64,000 nucleotides of DNA from Saccharina japonica (taxonomy: Eukaryota > Sar > Phaeophyceae > Laminariales > Laminariaceae): assembly GCA_008828725.1 (NCBI GenBank), contig MEHQ01004263.1:62001-126000 (forward strand), in the 5' to 3' direction. The position numbers were made by a program, and so were the translations under genes. Below are positions 33,460-45,278 of this stretch, piece after piece. The notes under the pieces were generated by a model. That model did no database searches, was not told the DNA's origin, and saw only the letters and a list, made by a program, of their open reading frames with translations. Each line of letters begins with the position of its first letter. Position 1 is the stretch's first letter.

Positions 33460-33824
33460 GGTCGCCCCGATGGTCTAGAGGTAACCTCGAACGCTTCTGA
33501 ACGTTGATGTCTAGAGTTCGAATCTCACGTGGGTCGGACTTTTGAGTTTATTTGCAAAAATAAATAAAGAATGGAATCAACTGCTGAGAGCGCCTATTCA
33601 TATTAATAGTAGCGTGGGTCAATGCACAATTCGATGCGAGTCGACGAGGGAAGGAAAGGCTGAAGTCTTCTCGCGATAAAAATGCAAGGCAAGAACCGTA
33701 GTGGGGGAGGAGGGAGAGGAGCCTACTTTGTAACGCCGGATCTGAGTTACGACTCAGGGAGGAGAGAGAAAGGAAGGGCGAAGATAATAAATGGGATGGA
33801 CAAAAAAAAAAAAAAAAAAAAAAA
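33460..33824 (+). mobile_element. tRNA-derived SINE, copy 6 (best preserved)
   Basis: Complete: head with A and B boxes (33460-33540), body, and an uninterrupted 23-base poly-A (33802-33824). The intact homopolymer suggests a fairly recent insertion. It lies in the palindrome spacer and is not mirrored, so it came after the inverted duplication or marks the original spacer. Its 3' flank (33826-33875) is the reverse complement of 6045-6100. Confidence 0.92.
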
Positions 33825-35939
33825 GTATGTAATCCCTATAGTCTGATCTAGCAAGATCACAGCCCGTGGTCACAAAAGTGCTAGAGCCATCAGAGAATCC
33901 TAAAGAACACGCACACTTTATAGCAGGGAAAGGATACACCAGTCCGAAGAGGTACACCTAAAATCCCTACAGCATGTTATGCGTGTCCAAAACTGAACTA
34001 CACGCCCGCAATCTCCATTCGACTACAGCAGCACCGCCCCCCTCCCCCCCCCTCCCACTCTTTACCAATGAATTTGCCGACTACAGCGTAACTACTGTCT
34101 GAAGTGCTGTCTGTACAAAAACACAGGTAGGCGTGGGAACAAGATGGAGCACGCAGCTGCTGTCTGAAGTGCTGCTGCAGAATGACAGTCCGCGGGCACA
34201 CAGTGAAAAAGAACAGCCAACCAAAGCCATCACTGTCACATTGACAATTACCCGAATCTATCCTGAACGGTCTGTGTTAGGCACAGCATTATAACATCGA
34301 CACTGATTAGGAATCGTTCTACATTGAAGGGGTCTTCCACGATTCAATAGCGATTTCTCTAATAGCGATAACGCATATTCTAAAACAAAAATAAAAAGGA
34401 TAAGAATTCGATTTATTTCCCGGCGTTTTTACGCGGGTGGCTGTACTTTAAAGATTATTGCGTTTTTTCCCCATCGAGGTGCCCTCAGCAACGCCGCCAC
34501 CACGAGCGCTATAAGTTGGATGCCCAGCGTGTTAAAAGCCGCATCCAAAAGAAAACATCAAGAGCTATCCACTAATATATTTATACTCGGCTCAACTCGA
34601 TCGGGGTGCATGAATATCAAGCAAAGGGCACAAGAATCTTCTTCGTCGCTGCTGAAAGCAACACCACACGTGCATTCACAAAAACTATATTTAAAATCGA
34701 TTTGGCAGTGTCCGCAGTGTCCCCGATGCCGAACTATGAAGTCATACAGCAAGTGTTTTTATTTCCCTTGCTTCCCAGGTAAGCCTTTTCAAGGTGCCAC
34801 TCGACGCCCGTTCGATCGCGGGGAGGGCACTCACCCCACCACAGTAGCAGCAGCAACAGCAGTAAGCAGCACCAGCAGCCTCAAGCTTACTAGGTTTGAG
34901 GATGTTGTCATCGTCGTCTTTGTTTGCCTCGTCTGATTTTGCTCGTACTTGTGCTCATTTTTACGTACGAGTAGTCGTATGATACCTCGAGTACTTACCA
35001 CACACAGCTCACGGCCTTACTTTTCAACTTCGGTGGTGTACATGGCAAGCCCTGGTCATATCGTCAGGGCGCTCTGGAGCAGCTGCGTGCACACTTGCTG
35101 CGCGCTGCGGGGGCGGGGCTGGCCTCGTCCAAAAAACGACTCGTACCGACGAAACTCTCAAGATGCCCTGTTCCCTTTTTGTTGTGATCCAGGCGTATGA
35201 AACCCTACTTGAATCAAGTCAAATAATGCGACACGAAAACCGACGGCGGTTAAAAAGAGCGACACGTTTTCCGACGGCGTGCGTGAACACTAAAAAATCG
35301 CCTCTCCGCACTGATCGAGTAACATGTAAGCGCAGCCCGGGGCTAGTCGCGCCATCCTCTGCCGCGTCTCTCTATAAACCTACGCTGGGACGTCCTCCAC
35401 ACCAGACCCAACAACAAATTCAGGGGGAAAAAAAACGGAAAAAAAAAAAAATGTCAACAAAAATGTTTGTCCGTTCGTCACGGGTCGATGTCGTCCGTGC
35501 TCCGGATGGCTGCTCCGCGCTGCTGCGCTGTGCTGCGGCGCGCTGCTGTGCTCCGGCGCGCCGCTCTCGGTGCCACTTGGCCAGTCCTAGCACGACCACA
35601 CTCGACCCGCTCCGTCCGTATTCGCTCTCGTTGCTGTCCTTCCCAGTCGGCTCCTCGCTTTCTCCCTCGTTGCACTCAGGGTGCTTGGTCTGGAAAATAA
35701 AATTTCTCGCCTGAAGGGATTGACCAGTCCAACCAACAGCTCGTCGCCACACGCTCCCTCCTCCTTTGATGGCGAAGCCAGGTTACTGAGACAGTACAGC
35801 TCCCTCTAGCAAACACACCTAGGGCCGTGTACGTAGTGTCCGTCCACCTTTCTGATGGCGTCTCTCCGCGCAATAAAGTGAGATGACATTGCTGTCTCAC
35901 ATACTTTTAATATTTCTTCTTTTTTCGATTTTTTCTTTT
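33825..35939. other. Unique DNA of the palindrome spacer
   Basis: About 2.1 kb with no mirror and no recognised family. Frames at 34520-34936 (138 codons, with a CPQCPRCRTMK patch) and 35163-35714 (183 codons, basic and Cys/Arg-rich, crossed by an A-run at 35430-35455) have no domain I know. A GCTGTGCTG/CGCGC-rich block lies at 35500-35580. I see no supportable gene. Confidence 0.45.
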
Positions 35940-36180
35940 TTGCTCTCTTTTTTTCTCTTGCATGCACCTGGATTGCTAGCAAGGGTAGGTCTTGCCTGTC
36001 GTATATGGCATTGCATTGTCTGCTCTGCTTACTGCACTGAGCGTAGTATACTCTGTGTCGTAGTTTTGTGACCACAGAACTGGTACCTTTTTAGAGATGA
36101 AGAATCGGCACGGACACTGGGTGTGCTGGATGTCGATCAAGGGTAAGAAAGAACGGTTTGATGTGAAGAACACACACACA
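35940..36180 (-). repeat. Dispersed repeat F at the palindrome's inner border
   Basis: F copy on the minus strand, with the TTTCTCTTGCATGCACCTGG flank seen also at 44905. Its end, GAAGAACACACACACA, directly touches the right arm's inner border (36181), so the breakpoint lies at the end of F. Confidence 0.85.
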
Positions 36181-37164
36181 TTTACTTGCTTAGGTCCAGA
36201 CTGCACTTCAGTCCGTTTGAGGGTGAGACCTGCTACATGCAGAGTGTTGAACATGCTTTGGTCAGTGTTTTTGCAAGTGGATAAGCAACAAATGCAATCG
36301 TCAATATAGACGAGGAGACCAATCCTAAGACCAAGGTGTGCATACGCTAACAATGACATCATTCTCGCGAGAGAACAGGTAGGTGTACTGGTAATGCCAC
36401 AAGGGCAACCCATTCGCCATTCCGCGCCACGAAAGTGATTTTGTCTTCTTCGGATTGTTCTACCGGTATTTGGTGGTTGGCGTTTTGCACGTCGCAGATC
36501 GTCATGATTTTCGAGTCTGTTACAGTATCGATATGAGCCGTCCTATCTGGCATGTGCCAAAATTTACGCGCATCATTCTTTGTGATGGTGGATCTATCAT
36601 CTACGCAAAACTGGGGTTCTGTCGGATTTTGCCACTATTGATACTGTTTAACCCAATGGGCTCGGACGTTGTTGAATAATCTTGTCCTTTGCATGTAACT
36701 ATCCCATTATACTTCGTCGATCACCTGTTATAGTACACGTGGGTTTGTGCGATTGGCGGATCGTTCAACACGTAGATTTCCTGTTTCGTAAGGGAATTCT
36801 GCTCCCTTTGATGACTGAGCGTCATTGATTGTTACAATGAACGGTTCTCTAAGCGCGGCATTTTTTTTGTTTTTTTCTTCTTTCTTCTCTGGCGCCTTTT
36901 TCCTGTGTCTGCATCGACTACCAGTTCATGTTATGGCGGTGTACGTACAGCTTTTGTTTTTCTCAGTAAAGCATGTACCGATATCTCATCTCCAGTCAGT
37001 CGTACCACAGAGCATTCTGTTGCGTCAGTGTCTTCTTGAGAGGGCTAAAATAGCGATACGTTGCTTTTATTTTTCCTGAGAGATTTTGAAAGGATTTCCT
37101 TTCCCTGTGCCAATTTAGCACACTACCAAAGGTTCTTGTGATGCTATTGTCAAGCAACACTTTG
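36181..37164 (-). pseudogene. Ty3/gypsy reverse-transcriptase fragment, right arm
   Basis: Mirror of 32159-33146. In this copy the frame from the CPCGITSTPTCS block (near 36405) through the catalytic YIDDCICC motif (near 36300) to AGLTLKRTE is open, whereas the left copy has an extra frame change between them. The preceding DVQNANHQIPV block is in another frame in both copies. Inactive. Confidence 0.85.
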
Positions 37165-37721
37165 GTTACGGCATTACGCGTCGTGGGCGTGTGTGCGCGG
37201 CTCCTGAGTTAGACCAGGCAGCCCGCCGCAGAGGTAAGCACTTTAGCCGGTGTCAAACCAACTGGTTGTTACTCGAGCTTCAGCTCTCAGAAACTCATAT
37301 AGAAAGAAGAATGGCGCTCAGGCCAGTGTGTTCATTATTGCTCTTGTCCAAGAGGACAGGATGAAGAAGAGGAGGGGAGAAGAAGAGGAGTGAAGGAGAG
37401 TGCGTGTGCACGGTCGATCGATCACGTAGCTTTCAAGTCTCAAGACCCCTCGCATGCGGTGAAAAACTAAAACTCGAACAAAAACCTCGGCTGGACCATA
37501 AACGGTATTTTGGGGTTCTCCCTTAAATATCCGAGATAACTTATCCAACAGGGTTCCACCGCATACTACTGTAAACCGGCATTGAACATACCGCTGCTTG
37601 TACTGCCGTAGCACTCTGTACTGCTGTTGTGGCCTACTCGCTACAGGCGGCTATGTTACCGATCAGCGACTCGGTATAGACTACTGGCTACTGCTGGGTA
37701 GCATGGTAGCTATCCTTAATA
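37165..37721 (-). repeat. 3' LTR, right-arm element
   Basis: Shares right-arm-specific bases with the LTR at 40909-41466: (minus-strand sense) CCCCAAAATACCG, GTTTATGGT and GACTTGAAAGCTACG, where both left-arm LTRs have other bases. Confidence 0.9.
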
Positions 37722-39205
37722 CGACCCCTCGATGGAGGTGACATAGTCAAACTTGCTACATTCAACTATCGAATTGGATTACCCAATATCTAGGTTATAA
37801 TGCACTCTTGCTCGATTCTTATTGCAAGTGTGATAACCTACTCCGTTATATGTTCCCGAAAGTTTCAACTCTCGTTACTTGGTCGGCGTACTTCTCTGTA
37901 CTACTTGTCTGCATATTTTACGTGTGCATCCGGTGCCATGTCGCAACAAAAGTGCATTACTCCTTTGCGGCGTCGCAACAACATCAACCGTTCCTGCTTC
38001 GCATCTGATGGGTGACCAACCCTTGTAAAGCTATTGCAGCAACACGCATAACCTGGCAACATAAAAGGCATACTACTGCTGTGACAGGTTTGAAGCATGG
38101 ACGAGCATGCAAACCGCAAAAAAATATCACACGCAGACCTTGGAACCCGCGCGGATCTCACTATACATGTACCAGACAGACATACTCGGCACGATATTAC
38201 TTCGTACGCTAACTATTACGACGCCGTTACTGGCGGTAGGTTTTACTTCTAAAAGGATACCAGTCGAATAGCAGTGTTAACTATCATACTTTGCTCCTGA
38301 AACACATTCCAAACTGCCACGGTGTTATACTGCCCAAAGGGTGAATAGACAGTTGAAGCCAGGTTTGTGTTGGAGAGAGACAAGACTTATTACTGCAAAA
38401 AACTCACGACTGCATCTCAAGAATAAATAATATTTCACTGATCAGTTTGTTGACCAAGAACGTTGAAATAACTACGTTGCAGCCTACCACGCTTCTGCCC
38501 CCCCCCCTACAAAGAAGACGTGTGGTGTTACTACAGAAACATCTTGCACAAATAGACTAGCAGCCGAGCCACGTTTCTGCCACCCTCCCATACAAAGAAG
38601 ACGTGTGGTGCTACGTACTATGTGGCAAATAAATCTTGCAGTTATGTGGATGCGACCCCGCGAGGCAGGTGTCCCTCCTAGCAATCCAGATGATGATGTC
38701 CAGCGACCCCAGAAGCGATGTTACAGCGGCCCTAAAGCGATCCAGATTATGATGTCCAGCGACCCCAGAAGCGATGTTCCAGCAGCCCTAAAGCGATCCA
38801 GATGATGATGTCCAGCGGCCCCAGAAGCGATATTCCAGCAGCCCCAAAGCGATTCAGATGATGTCCAGCGGCCCCAGAAGCGATATTCCAGCAGCCCCAA
38901 ATGATCGATGATGATTCGGCAATTCCAGAAGACATTCTCCCCCGGCAATCTCAATAGATAGATGATACTGTGGCCCGATCCCGAAAAGACACTCCGGCGA
39001 CCCCACGATTCTGTTGTTAGTGCGGCGACTCCGGAGGCTCCGGCAGTCCCGTCGAACAGTGCTGTAGCGATTCCGAAAGTTGTATTTTCGGCAACCCCAA
39101 GCGCTTTGTTTGCAGCGATCCCGTGAAACGTCCTCCCGGCGACCCCGCGTTGATACTAAAGGCGACCCCTGTTGTGGCTGGCGGTCCCTGTTGCATTTTC
39201 ACTAG

Positions 39206-40237
39206 TTAAAATGCGAAGCCCTTGTCGTCAAAATTAACGACCGGCTTATGTTCCGTGTCATCGGGGCAAGGTTGGGCTCCCATCGCAGCAGCCGTGTGCG
39301 CACTACTCGCCTGAGGGCGCGGAGCCCCTTGCGCGTAGCACTCGGCGTCATTGTGCGTGGTCGTCCTGTGCGTAGAGCACCACTTCTGCGCAGCACTACC
39401 CCATGATCCAGAGTTCTTCTTCTGGCCGGCGGGCTTGCTGGTTTTCCCGTGGCCCTTGGCAGGCACGGCACAGCCGCTCCTGTAGTGACCCACCTTGCCG
39501 CAGCTGTGGCATATGATGGAACTGGGATCCGAAGATGCTTGTGCTGCTGTCATGGCCATGCCACGCCCAGCAATCCTTCCCCTTTTGTCCCTCGACAGCC
39601 CGTCAAGGTAGAGGTGACGTAGTACGCACTGAGTCTTCGGGAGATCGAAGTCTGGATCCTTCCAGGTCATCAGCTTGACGTCCCGGTACTCCTCCGTTAG
39701 GCCTTGCAGAACGATGTCGGTGAAGTGCCTGTCCGTGATAGGTTCCTCCATCTCGGTCAGTAGGTTGCGCAGTCGCGTGAGCTCGTTGATGTAGTCGTCT
39801 GGGTCATGTCCCGGCGTTAAGCTCGTAGTCGCGATTGCCTTCTGTGTGGCACGTATCGTCTCGTTGGTGATCTTCAGGTATTTCGACTCCAGCTCCTTGA
39901 CAGCCATTAATCCGTTGCCACGAGTTCCCCGTGCGTCCTCTGCGTGCTTCGTCACTAGCATTGCCGCCGGTTTCTCGGTGATCAAGTAGAGGATGGCAAA
40001 CAGATCCTGGTTGGCTCTGTCATACGCGGCTTGGCGTTGCTCGAGAGACTCTTGCGAGGAAGCTGTCGCCCCCGTCGTCGTGATGCTGGGTCTGGCTTGC
40101 CCCTCCAGTATGCGAAAAACGTCTGGACGGGCGATACTCAGCGTGAAGCATGTCTTTTTGTACCAGTCTTCAAACTGTTCGGGGTTCGTACCGCTGAAAG
40201 ACTTGATACCCCTCAACGCGCTTGAAAAGGCTTCCAT
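39206..40237 (-). CDS. Copia-type GAG nucleocapsid protein, right arm
   Basis: 343 codons from ATG 40237 (MEAFSSALRG) to the stop at 39206-39208. It has the same capsid region, CCHC knuckle and second Cys/His motif as the left-arm copy. A TTTT here against TTT on the left moves the upstream frame, so the MGDF start is out of frame and the gene begins 5 codons later, unless the longer frame from 40291 is used. Amino-acid differences from the left copy cluster in a short span (EDARGTRGNGLM, KITNE). No pol follows. Confidence 0.9.
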   Translation of the reverse strand: MEAFSSALRGIKSFSGTNPEQFEDWYKKTCFTLSIARPDVFRILEGQARPSITTTGATASSQESLEQRQAAYDRANQDLFAILYLITEKPAAMLVTKHAEDARGTRGNGLMAVKELESKYLKITNETIRATQKAIATTSLTPGHDPDDYINELTRLRNLLTEMEEPITDRHFTDIVLQGLTEEYRDVKLMTWKDPDFDLPKTQCVLRHLYLDGLSRDKRGRIAGRGMAMTAAQASSDPSSIICHSCGKVGHYRSGCAVPAKGHGKTSKPAGQKKNSGSWGSAAQKWCSTHRTTTHNDAECYAQGAPRPQASSAHTAAAMGAQPCPDDTEHKPVVNFDDKGFAF

Positions 40238-40894
40238 GCGTAAAATCTCCCATGTTTCCAGCAGAGTTGTTTCGCTCGTACGTAGCAGCAACGACGAAGT
40301 ATCCGTACTCGGTTTGAAAGACCCCGTGCTTTTTGTTCACGCGCGGGCGCTCTTACTCTACCAGCAGCAGCAGTGCAGCAGTGATAGCAGCAGTCTCGGG
40401 CCAACCCCGTCACGTACACACGAAAGTAGCGGATTCCGACGTATTGCAGCGGGGACCCCGCTCTCTCGACGAAATATATGTACTCGTAATTCCGCCGCCT
40501 CGTACGAAACGTACTCGAATCAAAATAATCGCGCCGCTTTTAGCAGCAGTACGTACGTACTTGCTTATTATCCAGGGTCAGCCCAGAAACGCAGCACAGT
40601 AGTACTCGTACTCGTACTCGTAGTTCACAGCAGTAGCTCCAGATGGCAAAGATCTTCGTAGCCGTGTGACGTCCTTTGTATCAACAAGCAGCTCCGGATA
40701 GCGATGATCCTGGCAGCCCTGTAGTTGATGTTTCTCTTGTTGTTGTCCTTTGTCTTCGTACAGCAGCTCCAGATCGTCTTGATGATCGTAGCAGCTCTGT
40801 GTGAAGAATCTCAAGTGTTGTAGCAGCCCGGCCTCAGTCGTTGTCGTCTCTCGATGATGCTGATGGCTCGCGGCTCTGCTGTGCTTACGTAATT

Positions 40895-40908
40895 CGAGGC
40901 TCATTACC
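40895..40908 (-). promoter_or_regulatory. Primer-binding site, right-arm element
   Basis: Minus-strand GGTAATGAGCCTCG directly after the 5' LTR. It has one base different from the left-arm site (GGTTATGAG), breaking one pair with a CTCATAACC anticodon arm. Confidence 0.68.
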
Positions 40909-41466
40909 TGTTACGGCATTACCCGTCGTGGGCGTGTGTGCGCGGCTCCTGAGTTAGACCAGGCAGCCCGCCGCAGAGGTAAGCACTTCAGCCGGTGTCA
41001 AACCAACTGGTTGTTACTCGAGCTTCAGCTCTCAGAAACTCATATAGAAAGAAGAATGGCGCTCAGGCCAGTGTGTTCATTATTGCTCTTGTCCAAGAGG
41101 ACAGGATGAAGAGGAGGAGGGGAGAAGAAGAGGAGTGAAGGAGAGTGCGTGTGCACGGTCGATCGATCACGTAGCTTTCAAGTCTCAAGACCCCGCGCAT
41201 GCGGTGAAAAACTAAAACTCGAACAAAAACCTCGGCTGCACCATAAACGGTATTTTGGGGTTCTCCCGTATATATCCGAGATAACTTATCCAACAGGGTT
41301 CCACCGCATACTACTGTGAACCGGCATTGGGCATACCGCTGCTTGTACTGCCGTAGCACTCTGTACTGCTGTTGTGGCCTACTCGCTACAGGCGGCTATG
41401 TTACCGATCAGCGACTCGGTATAGACTACTGGCTACTGCTGGGTAGCATGGTAGCTATCCTTAATA
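40909..41466 (-). repeat. 5' LTR, right-arm element
   Basis: Ends TAATGCCGTAACA (minus-strand sense), the cleanest LTR terminus of the four. It begins TATTAAGGATAGC at 41466. Confidence 0.9.
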
Positions 41467-43796
41467 GTGAGGGCCCAGGGGGGTGGGGGTACAAGGGCTT
41501 CTGGAAGAAAATGTATCGTACGGCGCTGACATCATTGATAGCGCCGCGAGGAATCTGTCGAATTATACGTACAGATTCGTTCAAAGTTGGGTGACCACGT
41601 TCGATTTTTCTTACGACGAATTAATGGAAGTTCACAGCAGTCTTGTCGATTGTAATTTTTCTCAAACGTCTGCTGCTGTTTTTTTCCTGGGGAGACTTAA
41701 ACGACTTGAACACTTATCATTTATTATGTTATGTTATTTTGCATTGTCTACAACGTGCTCGGGGCAGCAGTGGGTTATATCGTGTATACCCACTAAAATA
41801 TTACCTGGTATGTGTGAAAGCAGTCAGGTGGCTCTATTAATCTTAATGGGCCATGGTCGTCATTGTCGACCGTTCCTGTAAAAATATTGAATAGCGATGC
41901 AGGAGGAAACGTGCGTTTCAAAGCTTTTTCTTGTTTTTTGTTTAGCTTCGCACTTGTTTTATTCCCTACTACTGTTGATGAAGCCGTGCCTTTGTGATGC
42001 TGAGTTTTTTTTCTTTCCTCTGAGCCACGCACTGGTTTCTTAACGCTGGTACTGCTGTCGCAGTCTGCAAAGCTACTTGGGTACCTATGTCTGGTGCTCC
42101 TACATGGGAACCCATGTCTGGTACTCCAAGAGCTGCTACAGTCTGCTGCTTTCTTAAGGTTGCTGGATAGAGGTTCGGCAGTCGTCATACGACGCGATAT
42201 TTTCCTCTTGTCCATCTGAGCTACCTAAATAGATCTGCAGATCCGTCGATATTGTCTGTCGACAGTTCTACGATTGTCGCTACGCCGTTCCGTTGATTTC
42301 CGTTATAATACCAGGTTTGTGTGCCTGTATAGCTACATACAGCTCATTCCGTCGACATTTTATGTCGGCAGTTTTACGATTATTATCGTTTCGGAACACT
42401 TCATTTGATGTCGGAAACCAGGTCGGAGATCTTCGCATAACCATATTTGGGATAGTACAACTTTAAAGTGTTTGGGGTCTGGGATAAGCTGTTTTATTTT
42501 CGGGGTCGTGCTTTATCGTGTTCGTGAGCCATTTTTTATTTTTCGTACTTCGAGTTCGTTCGTTGCGTACGTAATATTTTTCGTGTTACCCGATCACTTG
42601 AAAATAGTGGGCTGCGTCCTCGCGTATCAAATTGACGCGATCATTGTTGAGAGGCAGACCTTTGCCAGGCGATGATGATCATGGATTTGATTTGATCCAT
42701 GAGTGTTCGTAGGCTGTTCATTTACCTTCCCCGAGCATTCGGGCATACGCTTGAATTTGGCGCAGACCAAGTTGTGGGTCAACTGCCTCGCTCGCAACTT
42801 ATTATCAAGTTTTCCGGCGAAAAGAGTTCGGTAGTTAATACATTTTCCCATTCGTCCAACTTGGTTGGTAATCGAATATTACTGCTTGCTGTTGTCTGCT
42901 TTCTGTGACCATGATTGCGATTTGTACCTCATTTGTCCATCCTCTTATCTAGCGTTTCTGAAAGTAGCTACTGCTGTCGGCTACAGTTGTGCACTAACAA
43001 AGCGAGTGGTTAATTACTCGGCGATCGATGACTGATTTCGATGATCAATCTACTAATATAGTGCCAACGTACCTGCAACTGAGAGTATAGCAGTATTGTA
43101 TGCGTATATTCCTTTGTACGCGGTTGAGGTGGAGCATGAAGCTAGACTGGGATATCGGATGAATACATCGGAAATCTGGCTCAGCCGTTTCGTGAAAACA
43201 TGGGATTACTCGTAGTAAGAGCCGGGTTGATCACATTAAATTGCGCTATTCGTAATAGTCTGGGTCGCAGTTGGGCTACTCGTAGCAGCTGTGGTCAAAG
43301 TTTGGATACTCGTAGTAACCAGGGTATTTTCATAGGAAGCTGGGAATGCATTACTACTCGTTACTCGCACATGTGGGTGTTGGGTTAGTCTCTCAGATTG
43401 TTCGCTGTACGGAATATCAGCGGTACGGGCGTGAGTGATTTTAAGTATAAATCTTTATTTTTGCAACGGTTTCACCTGAGAGTAGTTTTCGGAGGGTCCT
43501 CCGTTGTGACTCCTCACCAAGTTCAGCGTCCACGCCTGTACCTCAATGCTGCTCCGCGCGTGATCGTGGAGAGTTCACCAAATCCGTAGCGAAGCTTCGT
43601 CGGGCGGTGGGGTTTGGTGTCTGTGGGCCAGCGGTGGGCCCTTATGATGAGAAGACGGGGAGAACGGCTTGAGCGGGGGGCTTGCTAATTCCTCCCGTAC
43701 GCGCTTTTGTTCGTTTTACATTGTTTGTCGTCTTCTGGGTATTATGATTTAAGTTTCGTTTGTAGAGTTCAGAGACTCGTCGACGCCATTATGGAG
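41467..43796. other. Right-arm DNA between the 5' LTR and repeat C
   Basis: Mirror of 25520-27842. No family recognised. The 132-codon frame 41483-41881 (plus) and the 140-codon frame 41793-42215 (minus) are translated identically in the other arm. Confidence 0.5.
41793..42215 (-). CDS. Hypothetical basic, Ser/Lys-rich open frame (right arm)
   Basis: Identical in translation to the left-arm frame at 27094-27516. See that entry for its composition and the donor-like site; the same caution applies. Confidence 0.25.
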   Translation of the reverse strand: MDKRKISRRMTTAEPLSSNLKKAADCSSSWSTRHGFPCRSTRHRYPSSFADCDSSTSVKKPVRGSEERKKTQHHKGTASSTVVGNKTSAKLNKKQEKALKRTFPPASLFNIFTGTVDNDDHGPLRLIEPPDCFHTYQVIF

Positions 43797-44137
43797 GTCG
43801 CCTCCTCAGATGATGTCGGCCGTGTCGGGGTCTTGAGCAGGGTTGGCCGAGGCCTTGACGCGCACTTTTCTTATATGTGGCAAGGAGGTGCCTCCACAAA
43901 ACCTCCCTCGCATCTCGCAAGGAGAGATCTCATAGGTTAGAGAGCGGGAGTGGGGGTCGTTCTCGTAGAAGACCCTTCACTCCCTGGTAGCGTTCTGGGT
44001 TTGTCTTCCCGAACGTCAACCACATGAAGACCATCCATGATGGCAGGTCTCGTAGACCGGACGTTGGTTAACGTATCTTCATGGTTGGCATTTGTGAGCA
44101 GAGGTTGACGGTGTCTACGTACCCTATCCTCCACAGT
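43797..44137 (+). repeat. Repeat C, copy in the right arm
   Basis: Nearly identical to 15684-16027. Both copies end at CCTATCCTCCACA and then diverge (AGTTATATCTG here). Confidence 0.8.
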
Positions 44138-44399
44138 TATATCTGATGGTCTTTCTTTCCCTTTGTTTGTTTCTTTGTATTTATTATTTATTTCTATTTT
44201 TGTTCTTGCTTGGTGTACTGCCTGTTGTAGCTTCTCAAGGGGGGCACGACAGCGATGCTACAGCCCCTCGCATCATTCGTTTATTTTGTTTTACTTATTT
44301 ATTTTGCCGTGATCGCTTTTGCCTTTGTCTCTCCGCCCCTCCGTATTTTCCTATAGTAGGACTTCCTTTGGTTGCTTACGTACGTATTCATTTGTTTTT

Positions 44400-44904
44400 T
44401 TCCGTTATTTCCTCTTCTCTTTCCTGGACTCTCGTGTGTGGCACGAGAACGAAAAGGAACTGAGTAGGAAGTGCCACGTATCCGTTGTATGGGTGGCGCC
44501 CAAGGGAATGGAGACAGAGGGTGGGGGGGTTCGTAGGGAAACCGCGGCGGACGAAAGCAGGAAAGAGACGGCAAACAGAGTAGGTACCAGTACCAGACCG
44601 ACTAGCTGGTAGAACTGTACTACGGGCACAATCCTGCGTCGGCTGTCTGGAAGGTGCTTTTGGTGTGCTCCTGCTGCCTGTTATTTCCTGTCGTTCTTAG
44701 TCTTGCTCTGTTGGCGCTGTTTTTTCGGTCCATTTCATTTCGTTTCATTTCATTTGGTTTATTTTTTATTGGATGTCGCATCTCCTCTGGGAGAAGCACG
44801 ACACATTCTTTCTTTCATTTTGTCATGCTTTTGTTTGGTTGCTTGATTGTTGATTTGCTTCAGTATGTTTACTTTGTATTATTTTTCCTTTTCGCTTTTT
44901 TTTT
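44400..44904 (+). repeat. Repeat X, copy 4
   Basis: Plus-strand X (GGAACTGAGTAGGAAGTGCC, GTGGCGCCCAAGGGAATGGA, GGAAGGTGCTTTTGGTGTGC). Followed at once by an inverted F, the same order as at 11955-12890, so X-F forms a composite unit. Confidence 0.8.
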
Positions 44905-45262
44905 CTCTTTTTCTCTCGCATGCACCTGGATTGCTAGCAGGGTAGATCTTGCCTGTCGTATATGGCATTGCATTGTCTACTCTGCTTACTGCACTGAGCG
45001 TAGTATCTCTGTGTCGTAATTGTGTGACCACAGAACTGGTATATTTTTAGGATGAAGAATTGGCACGGACACTGGGTGTGCTGGATGTCGACGGGTAGAA
45101 AGGAAGGTTTAATATGAAGACCACACACACAAGGTTTGTGACCACAGAACTGGTACCTTTTTTGGTTGAAGAATCGGCACGGACACTGGGTGTGCTGGAT
45201 GTCGACGGGTAGAAAGGAAGGTTTAATATGAAGAACACACACACAAGGTTTGTGACCACAGA
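44905..45262 (-). repeat. Repeat F, full copy plus a partial tandem copy
   Basis: A full F (44905-45132) is followed by a second partial unit (45133-45262) that repeats GTTTGTGACCACAGAACTGG to GAAGAACACACACACAAGG. This is a local tandem duplication of about 120 bp. Confidence 0.8.
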
Positions 45263-45278
45263 ACCGGTACCTTTTTAG

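Larger units (their letters stand above)
37165..41466 (-). mobile_element. Gag-only Copia-like LTR retrotransposon, right arm
   Basis: Mirror image of 27843-32158, with the same flanks: gypsy DNA beyond the 3' LTR and GTGAGGGCCCAGG beyond the 5' LTR. It therefore predates the inverted duplication. The LTRs are 37165-37721 (3') and 40909-41466 (5'). Confidence 0.88.
36181..44868. repeat. Right arm of the giant palindrome
   Basis: Reverse complement of 23820-33146 without the left arm's two extra tracts and with a full repeat C (43797-44137). Contents from inside out: gypsy RT fragment, gag-only LTR element, unassigned DNA, repeat C, repeat X. Confidence 0.93.

Noticed and set aside
33460..33540. 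Functional tRNA gene at the SINE head
   Set aside because: The A and B boxes are present, but the anticodon arm has a 4-bp stem with an 8-base loop and the acceptor stem pairs poorly. The same head recurs with a SINE body and poly-A.
35163..35714. 183-codon frame in the palindrome spacer
   Set aside because: It crosses an A-run coding for KKRKKKK and a low-complexity GCTGCG block, and shows no motif.
23820..44868. Palindrome as a pure assembly mirror
   Set aside because: Arm-specific insertions, arm-specific LTR bases and the gag indel mean that the two arms are not copies of one read set. Only long reads can settle it fully.
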